From: Candidatus Melainabacteria bacterium
Lineage (GTDB): Bacteria; Cyanobacteriota; Vampirovibrionia; Obscuribacterales; Obscuribacteraceae
Direction of reading: 5' to 3'
Length of the DNA stretch: 57,497 bases
NCBI GenBank assembly: GCA_016212515.1
Contig: JACRFZ010000032.1
Coordinates: forward strand, 1 to 57,497
The position numbers and the translations under genes are program-made. The notes beneath the pieces are model-generated. The model did no database searches. It saw only the letters and a program-made list of their open reading frames with translations, and had not been told where the DNA came from. Positions 51,728 to 57,497 of this stretch are shown here, piece by piece; positions within the stretch are counted from its first letter, which is position 1, and each line of letters opens with the position of its first letter.

Positions 51728-54166
51728 ATGGGCTTACTTGGAAGAATTTTTCACGGTCGCAGAAACTGTCACAATCAACCCAGTGATTGCAGCCCCTGCG
51801 AAACCGAAACACAACCGACCTATGAAAACTGCCGCCCCGTCGGCCCCGTGCCCGGCAACAACCAGAATTGCTGGCAAAGACCCGGCGACAACCAGCGCCC
51901 CGATCGCAATCCCAGTCATCTGGAGTTCAATCAGAATCCTGATCAAGTACAGCCCCAACCGGCTCCCTACCGACCTGGTCAGAATCAATTCAACAATCGG
52001 CAAAGTGAAGTAGCGCCGGTGGGAAACGGCACAGAGACAGTCAATAGTTTGAGAGTCAGTGAAACTCTCGACCTCAAAACAGGCAAGCGCGGCTTTGAGA
52101 GTGCCACCCGCGTCAGCGGTGAAATCAAGCCGGAAAGCCGCTTCAACGAGAGCACTTTCATCGATGCCGCCAATCAAGCCGCCCGAGAAGGCAAACCGAT
52201 TGTGATGGTAATCGGCAATCCCGCAACCGCAGCCACCAGGGATCATCTCTCCAAAGCCTGGAGTATGCAAAACGGTCACTACGAGCAGCAAGGCCGCCCT
52301 GATACCAGACGCCACTATAAAGATGAAGCCGTCTTCGTCAACATTGATCCCGCCAAGGTAAAAGAGGGCAGCCTCCTCTCCGACCTGCTCAAAGAGCAGA
52401 AGCTCGATAGGAACAACAGCGCCACTCTCATACTGGCTGCCCGTTCAACTTCCGACGGGGCAAGCCTTTCCGTCAAAGAACGCTTCGATCAAGCCGCCGA
52501 TCCCTTCCGCCTCATCGCTGCTCACGATCAAATCAAGGCCGCCGTTAAACCCGTGGCAGGCAGTTTCTCAGACAACACCGTACCGGCTGTACCCGTCAAA
52601 CCAGGCAAAGACGAAGCCCCACAGAAGCCCCAGGAACCACAGGCAAGGCCAGTTATCGGCAATACCGAAGTGAAGGACAATTTCTCTCCCCATAGAAACG
52701 GAGGACCGGATACGGCCGTCCTTCCGCAAAGCAATTTCGCGCCCCACCGTCCGGTCAAGTTTTCCGACGCTCTGGCGCCCCAAAAACCGGCTGCCATCAT
52801 GCCCGAGAAACCGGCTGTCGCTCCTGAAAAACCCGTAGCTGTTGTACCTCAAAAGCCCGCCGTTACTCCTGAAAAACCCGTTGCCGTTGTGCCCCAAAAG
52901 CCCGCCATGCAACCGGAAAAACCTCTGCAACTAGAGCCCTCCGACTTCGCGCCGCAACCGATTGAGAAACCCCGGGAGACACCCGAGAAACCGGTAGCCG
53001 CCACCCCTGAAAAGCCAGCCGCAGTCGGGCCCCAGAACCCTGCTGCTGCAGCTTCCGAAAAGCCTGCCCCGGCCAAACCGGTGGAAACTGCCAATTTGCC
53101 GCCGCAAGCAACTGAAAAGCCGGCGGAAATTTCCGATAAGGAGCGAGCTGAAGCCGAAAAGCGCATCATCGCCGAGGTTGCGGACCAGATCAGAGATGGA
53201 CGCATTAAAACCTTCGATCGCTTCTACGAAAACGAGAGCATCCGCAGCGAAAGAGCCTCCCGCACCCTGGACCAGACCGGTACAAGCCAGGATAAAGCAA
53301 GAGAGATGCTCGGCTATGACGACATGAACCTGATCAGCTTCAATTCTTTCAAGAAACAAGTTGAGGACCAGTACGGATTCTGGAACAACTTCAACAGCAG
53401 AAGTTACATCAAAAGCAAAGAAGACGTAGTATCCAACTCCAGAGATGAGCAGTGGGCCAACTTGAAGAAGTTGGCAGCCGACCAGAACGATCCCAATTAC
53501 AAACACAAACAGGTGCTCTTGGCGGAGATCGCTCGCGGTATGTATCTACCTCCGAAAGAGGGAGAAAAAGTGAGCTACTACCATGACGACAGAATGGCTA
53601 CGGGCAATCAAATCATTGCGCCCCGCGCCGCCTGGCAGAAACAAGCAGCTGAAACTCTAGCCGCCATAGCGGCCGACCCCAAAGCCGATCATGAAGTTGT
53701 GGCCCGCGTCTTGCCCGAGATTATGGCTAATCCCTTCATACCGGCTGAAACCAGAATTGCTGCTATGAAGGGCATGGTAGCTCTCGCTGGTGATACTACC
53801 AGCAGTTTCATGGACGTGCGCACTAAGGCTGAAAAACAAGCCGGCAACAACCTGGCAGTGGTGGGTACTCCCCGAGAAGTAGCAATCGCATCCATTCTCA
53901 AAGCCATGCACCGGGATAACAATCATTACACCGGCAAACCCAATGCAGAAGTGCAAAAGGCCGGCATGGAAGCCCTCTTGCAACTGAAGGCCTGCGAAAC
54001 TCTCATGCAACTGCACAGCCTGGGCAAGCGTTCTCCTTCCCCGCAAGTGAGACAGGCAGCCGAGGACTACAGCAAGAAAATTGCAGCCGCCTCCCAACCG
54101 GAATTGCTTAAACTGGCGGAAATGGAATTGAGAAGACAAATGCAGCCCCAGGCACCAGGCAAATAA
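51728..54166 (+). CDS. Large repeat-rich protein with cysteine-less thioredoxin-like region
   Basis: I start this at the ATG at 51728 (GAGGAT upstream), giving 812 residues. A glutamine-, asparagine- and proline-rich N-terminus (1-110) with a CxxxxxxxCxxC pattern is followed by residues about 145-275 reading like a thioredoxin-fold domain (FIDAANQAAREGKPIVMVIG, then EAVFVNIDPAKV). It lacks the CXXC pair, so no redox activity is expected. A proline/lysine tail with repeats of PEKPVAVVPQKPAV (about 370-480) follows. The last 280 residues are helical, with HEAT-like or armadillo-like character (ETLAAIAADPKADHEVVARV, VREVAIASILKAMHRD-type). No signal peptide visible. Function unknown, with lineage-specific character. 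Confidence 0.72.
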   Translation: MGLLGRIFHGRRNCHNQPSDCSPCETETQPTYENCRPVGPVPGNNQNCWQRPGDNQRPDRNPSHLEFNQNPDQVQPQPAPYRPGQNQFNNRQSEVAPVGNGTETVNSLRVSETLDLKTGKRGFESATRVSGEIKPESRFNESTFIDAANQAAREGKPIVMVIGNPATAATRDHLSKAWSMQNGHYEQQGRPDTRRHYKDEAVFVNIDPAKVKEGSLLSDLLKEQKLDRNNSATLILAARSTSDGASLSVKERFDQAADPFRLIAAHDQIKAAVKPVAGSFSDNTVPAVPVKPGKDEAPQKPQEPQARPVIGNTEVKDNFSPHRNGGPDTAVLPQSNFAPHRPVKFSDALAPQKPAAIMPEKPAVAPEKPVAVVPQKPAVTPEKPVAVVPQKPAMQPEKPLQLEPSDFAPQPIEKPRETPEKPVAATPEKPAAVGPQNPAAAASEKPAPAKPVETANLPPQATEKPAEISDKERAEAEKRIIAEVADQIRDGRIKTFDRFYENESIRSERASRTLDQTGTSQDKAREMLGYDDMNLISFNSFKKQVEDQYGFWNNFNSRSYIKSKEDVVSNSRDEQWANLKKLAADQNDPNYKHKQVLLAEIARGMYLPPKEGEKVSYYHDDRMATGNQIIAPRAAWQKQAAETLAAIAADPKADHEVVARVLPEIMANPFIPAETRIAAMKGMVALAGDTTSSFMDVRTKAEKQAGNNLAVVGTPREVAIASILKAMHRDNNHYTGKPNAEVQKAGMEALLQLKACETLMQLHSLGKRSPSPQVRQAAEDYSKKIAAASQPELLKLAEMELRRQMQPQAPGK

Positions 54167-54256
54167 TCCGTAGACTGCTTGCACCTTGTCAAAAGCCACA
54201 CTTGGCTTCCAGGGGCGGCACTTGCCAGGCCGCTTGCTTTGGGAGAGACTAATGCC

Positions 54257-55168
54257 ATGTCGAAATGCCGCTTCCGCCTTCCCTTTGTTTCCGTCCTGCT
54301 GGCCATGGCCTGTGGCAGCGCCGGCACCCTGGCTCAGCCGGCCGATTTTCTGGACGAATACTACGAGAACAGACTGAAGCCGACCGAATTCAAGCGCACG
54401 ATCAAAGACCTCAACGCCCAGGTAGAAAAAGCACCGCAAGATTTCAACCTGCGCATGAAACGCGGCTATGTGCAAGCCTTTGCCAGGCACTGGGAAGCTG
54501 CCCTCGGGGATTTCACCGCCGCCAATAAAATTTCACCCAGCCGCTATGAACCGATTAGAGCGCAAGCCTGGCTAATGGCAAGTATGAACCGCCTCAAGAA
54601 CGCTCTCACTCTATACAATCAAGCCATCGAGATGGCCCCCAAGAACGGCAAACTCTACTTTGAGCGCGGTCTGGTTCAGGCCAACATACCGAATTTTCAG
54701 GCCTCCATTGAAGACTCCGATAGAGCCATAGCCCTGGGCTACAAAGAAAGAAACGTATACATTCAGAAGGCCAAGTCCACCTTCTACGAAGGTGACGCCG
54801 AGAAAGCCGTCAAAATTCTCGATTCTATTCCAGGCGGGAAACAACCACAAAAACGCGAGTACGAACTAAAGACAGACTTTCTGCTGGTGCTTGGTCGCTA
54901 CGAAGAGGCTCTCAAAACAGCTGAGAAACGTCTGGCTATTCCGCCAGCTTCAGTGGGCTCACTTCTGAAAGTAGCGGAGTGCCAGATCAAACTAAAGCGC
55001 TATAAAGAAGCCCTGGCGAATCTTACAAAGGCAGTCGCCTTGCATCCCACAACCGCCGACCCTTACATACGCAGAGCCGCCGTCTATCGCAAACTGGGCA
55101 TGAATAGCCAGGCCGAAGCCGATCAAAAAATGGTGGAAAAAATAAATAGTAATCGCCATGACCTTTGA
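54257..55168 (+). CDS. Exported TPR protein
   Basis: I start this at the ATG at 54257 (MSKCRFRLPFVSVLL), giving 303 residues with a signal peptide ending GTLAQ near residue 26; a longer frame upstream has no good start. At least six tetratricopeptide repeats follow (FNLRMKRGYVQAFARHW, YEPIRAQAWLMASMNRL, GKLYFERGLVQANIPNF, YKERNVYIQKAKSTFYEGD, GSLLKVAECQIKLKRYKEAL, ADPYIRRAAVYRKLGMNS). It is the third secreted TPR gene in the window, with the same layout as those at 5480 and 42441. A possible hairpin follows at 55264-55300. Confidence 0.82.
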   Translation: MSKCRFRLPFVSVLLAMACGSAGTLAQPADFLDEYYENRLKPTEFKRTIKDLNAQVEKAPQDFNLRMKRGYVQAFARHWEAALGDFTAANKISPSRYEPIRAQAWLMASMNRLKNALTLYNQAIEMAPKNGKLYFERGLVQANIPNFQASIEDSDRAIALGYKERNVYIQKAKSTFYEGDAEKAVKILDSIPGGKQPQKREYELKTDFLLVLGRYEEALKTAEKRLAIPPASVGSLLKVAECQIKLKRYKEALANLTKAVALHPTTADPYIRRAAVYRKLGMNSQAEADQKMVEKINSNRHDL

Positions 55169-55263
55169 TGCTGCAAGAAAGTTGCAACAATCAAGCCTTA
55201 CTATGTAGCCATGAAGAGAAACGCACACCGCTCTTCAAATGATTTTCTGAGGGGGTAGCTGAA

Positions 55264-55300
55264 GGGGAGTAGTCCTTATCCTTAGGGATAACGGCTCTCC
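55264..55300 (+). terminator. Hairpin after the TPR gene
   Basis: TTATCC / GGATAA (55276-55291) with a 4-base loop, extended imperfectly by GGGGAG / CTCTCC. It is followed by TCTTTC, a weak T-rich tract. The remainder of 55169-55803 has no other recognisable gene. Confidence 0.45.
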
Positions 55301-55803
55301 TCTTTCAGTCATTTAAGGGCTTGCAAGCATTACATGCCACGGGAAGTATGAGACGAGTATTACAAATACAGCCGCCCCGACCACCTTATGTTCACATGCT
55401 ATTCACAGAGATCCAGCCGGAAAATACAGAAAAACAGTAACCGGCTGACAAAGGGAAATGCCAGTGCCGGCGAGGACTTACGGCTTTCCAAAAGCTGCGC
55501 TAACTAGCGTGACATGACTTTGGCGAAGTCGTCTTCACAAATGATGCAAATGCTTCTTTTGGAGCCGAACCAACGCTAGATTCGGGAATTGTCTTTCACC
55601 TGATTTTCCCCCGGAATCCCCTGCCAAAATACTAATCACCCCCCGTCCTTTCACCTTCAGCCTTGCTTCCCAGAGCCATCTCGTCACAGGTAACAAGCGA
55701 TGACGATGTCCGGAGCAACCTAACTTCCTCGAACTGCCCTGAAACGGATGAGCCAAGGCAATCCGCCGGAGGCAGTTCACCCATAGATGAAATGGAGAGC
55801 AAT

Positions 55804-56397
55804 ATGACCACTCCCCAAACCCAGCCCGAAACGGCACCAAACCCGCCGCCTCAGCCCGAGAAGACGAAGCTCCTGGACAGGATGATCTTCGAGACTCGCT
55901 GGGTGCTCTATCCCATGAACGCCGGTCTGATGGTGGCATTGACCATCTACCTGCTCAAGTTCCTCTACCAGGTGTTCATCCTTCTCGGTCATGCACCGGC
56001 ACTGATCACCTCTACTTCCGCCGAACACGATCACGAACTACTGGTGATCATCGTCAGTCTTCTGGACCAGGCCATGATCTGCTCGCTGCTGATCATGACC
56101 ATCGTGGGCGGTCACCAGATATATGTGCGTCGCTTCCAGGAGCAACTGTCCAATCAGGGACCTTACTGGCTGCGCCGCGTCGACACCATTGTCCTGAAGG
56201 TTAAACTGGGGCTTGCCTTCACCGGTGTCTCCAGCGTGGTCATCTTGAAAGACTGCATCAGTTCCGCGGTCGTACCCACGCAAGTCTGGGTGACACACGT
56301 GGTCATCCACGCCGTCTTCCTTGGTACCACGCTTGTCACTGCCATCGTCTGGCGCATCATGCACCCCCACGATAGCCAGGACAAGAGCGCCAAGTAA
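55804..56397 (+). CDS. UPF0114 (YqhA-like) membrane protein
   Basis: I start this at the ATG at 55804 (MTTPQTQPETAP; GAGAG just upstream), giving 197 residues. A proline-rich N-terminus of about 20 residues is followed by MIFETRWVLYPMNAGL and three to four membrane segments (VALTIYLLKFLYQVFIL, LLVIIVSLLDQAMICSLLIMTI, ILKDCISSAV region). The LLDQAMICSLL and ETRWVLYP elements match the UPF0114/YqhA family. Function unknown in the family. It ends at a strong terminator. Confidence 0.85.
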   Translation: MTTPQTQPETAPNPPPQPEKTKLLDRMIFETRWVLYPMNAGLMVALTIYLLKFLYQVFILLGHAPALITSTSAEHDHELLVIIVSLLDQAMICSLLIMTIVGGHQIYVRRFQEQLSNQGPYWLRRVDTIVLKVKLGLAFTGVSSVVILKDCISSAVVPTQVWVTHVVIHAVFLGTTLVTAIVWRIMHPHDSQDKSAK

Positions 56398-56428
56398 CGG
56401 TCCTGTGAAAGACAACTAGCAATTTTGA

Positions 56429-56465
56429 GAGCGGACCGGTCTTCCCGGCTGGTCCGCTCCTTTTT
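56429..56465 (+). terminator. Terminator of the UPF0114 gene
   Basis: A 9-bp stem GAGCGGACC / GGTCCGCTC with a 13-base loop, followed by CTTTTTG, 32 bases beyond the stop. Confidence 0.92.
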
Positions 56466-56881
56466 GTGAATTCCGAGGCATACAAGAAATTATGGATAAT
56501 TTCGTTCAAACCTTGCAATGCGGCCGAGAATGAAAGAAAAACGTGAGAATTTCGCTCGCGCCCCAGGTTTTAAAAACAGACCAACCAGCCTTGAAGACCC
56601 TCACATCGCCCCTCAAATTGTTTAAAACCACCCTGTTACTATATCCTTTAGTGTATCCTTGGATTTTAAAAGGTGATTCGGTTTTCCTGGCGTTTCCGGC
56701 TATTACTAAACCGATTAGAACTGCTATTTTCCTGCCGAAAAAACAGCAACAGTTGAAGCTTTGGAAACAGGGAGGCTGGATTTTTTAGGTCCAACCCCCC
56801 TGCGCCAAAACTGACGCGCACTCTGTGATAACCATGGAGAGTTTCCTTGTTCAGAGCGCGAGAAGTCAAAGTACTTGTCGA
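56466..56881. other. Convergent intergenic region
   Basis: About 415 AT-rich bases. It holds AATTTCGTT (56498) and AATTTCGCT (56548), copies of the element at 33424-33493. A frame at 56543-56788 (81 codons) has no recognised domain and I do not call it a gene. Confidence 0.4.
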
Positions 56882-57448
56882 TTAACCGAGCAGGTAGGGA
56901 TGCTCAGAGTCGACCTGGACCTGAGTACCGCGAGCACTTTCTGCGGCAAGTTCCTTCAGCATCTCGCCCACCTGGTCCGCAGTCAGCACGCCGACGTGCA
57001 CGATCTGGGTCTTGGTGGCAGGATTGATGAAGAACGTGGTGGGGATCTTGGTGATCTTGCCCTTGCTGGGAAGATGGTCCGAAAGATCGCAGTCCACCTG
57101 GTAGAACTCAGCTTTGCCGGCGAACCGAGCAGCAGCCTGTTCCATCAGCGGTCCCTGGGTCTTGCAACCAGAGCACCACGTGGTGAAGAACTTGATGACG
57201 AGGGGAGTCTTGCTCTCGGAGAGCTTGACAGGGTCGAAGTTGTCGTCGTCGAGGTCGGTGAGCGCAACACGGGTGGCGTTGGGATTGGGGAACTCTTCGC
57301 CGACAGTGCCGTCGAAGTCTTCGTTATCCACCCAGACAGCCTTCGGATCGTTGTCCTGAGCAGCCCGGCGGTCCTTACGCCATCCGAAATAAGCGATCAC
57401 AATACCCACGACAATCGAAACGCCGATGACGATTCCGAATGTTGACAT
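56882..57448 (-). CDS. Membrane-anchored thioredoxin-like protein
   Basis: I start this at the ATG at 57448 (MSTFGIVIGVSIVV, GGAGA upstream), giving 188 residues; a longer frame begins at 57493. A single N-terminal membrane segment (FGIVIGVSIVVGIVIAYFGW) is followed by a charged linker and a thioredoxin domain: FFTTWCSGCKTQGPLME with the active-site C92 and C95, VDCDLS and the cis-proline loop KIPTTFF. The C-terminus is a helix plus a polar tail. It should work in an envelope thiol pathway, tethered to the membrane with the redox domain outside or inside. Orientation is not fixed by the sequence. Confidence 0.9.
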   Translation of the reverse strand: MSTFGIVIGVSIVVGIVIAYFGWRKDRRAAQDNDPKAVWVDNEDFDGTVGEEFPNPNATRVALTDLDDDNFDPVKLSESKTPLVIKFFTTWCSGCKTQGPLMEQAAARFAGKAEFYQVDCDLSDHLPSKGKITKIPTTFFINPATKTQIVHVGVLTADQVGEMLKELAAESARGTQVQVDSEHPYLLG

Positions 57449-57497
57449 AGTGTCTCCTGAATTCATGAGGAGTGGTTTTGTGACAAGAAGCAAAGAC

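Noticed and set aside
55535..55939. Minus-strand open frame of 134 codons
   Set aside because: Antisense to the leader and start of the UPF0114 gene, without a ribosome site.
56543..56788. Plus-strand open frame of 81 codons
   Set aside because: Starts with GTG without a clear ribosome site, and lies in AT-rich convergent space; no domain seen. Similarity of its first codons to the 33.4 kb element is explained by the shared AATTTCGCT repeat.
1..57497. tRNA, rRNA, transposase or phage genes
   Set aside because: I looked for cloverleaf ends, conserved rRNA blocks, DDE-type transposases and structural phage genes and saw none that stood up. A tRNA scan would be decisive.

Overview
The window looks like chromosomal DNA of a diderm bacterium, most likely from the non-photosynthetic cyanobacterial sister lineage (Candidatus Obscuribacterales / Melainabacteria). 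The hints are a ketol-acid reductoisomerase of class I type, pyruvate phosphate dikinase, an outer-membrane beta-barrel, many secreted TPR proteins and large lineage-restricted proteins with proline- or alanine-rich repeat tails. This assignment is an impression from protein character and not a database result. I see no rRNA, tRNA, CRISPR array, transposase or phage module.

Layout. 1-6.2 kb (minus strand): a tight operon, in transcription order a secreted TPR protein, a PqqD-like small protein, an ATP-grasp ligase, a LysA-like PLP decarboxylase, a urea-transporter/M23-peptidase fusion and the start of another membrane protein. It has the architecture of an undescribed biosynthesis and transport system and is the main find of the window. 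Its upstream region (6.3-6.7 kb) carries a degenerate 14-bp repeat array, a set of ATGTAACA sites and alternative hairpins. 6.7-13.3 kb: accessory genes (DUF2934, nitronate monooxygenase, YwiC-like, TadE-like, two double YbjQ-domain proteins, a small conserved protein). 13.5-20.5 kb: mutL, msrA, a giant protein with a HExxH metallopeptidase motif, and a glycine-zipper exported protein. 21.2-24.8 kb: two small membrane proteins, an M20 amidohydrolase and a histone-deacetylase-family enzyme.

25.4-33.2 kb (plus strand): a four-gene glucan locus: SbmA/YddA-type ABC exporter, PF10091 glucoamylase-like (GH144-like) enzyme, GH1 beta-glucosidase and a large six-hairpin glycosidase, closed by a strong terminator. 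33.7-39 kb (minus strand): a small cysteine protein, PlsC-type acyltransferase overlapping an HNH endonuclease, a polynucleotide-kinase-like P-loop protein and two tandem paralogues of an unknown family. 39.6-45.3 kb: an opine-dehydrogenase-like enzyme divergent from a ketol-acid reductoisomerase that lacks one canonical metal-binding glutamate, followed by a TPR protein, an outer-membrane barrel and a small membrane protein. 45.4-48.4 kb: ppdK. 48.8-51.5 kb: a PAS/HAMP histidine kinase and OmpR-type regulator. 51.7-57.5 kb: a repeat-rich protein with a cysteine-less thioredoxin-like region, a TPR protein, a UPF0114 membrane protein and a membrane-anchored thioredoxin.

Most genes have clear Shine-Dalgarno sites, and these decided several starts. 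Most convergent junctions and operon ends carry clear inverted-repeat terminators, listed below.
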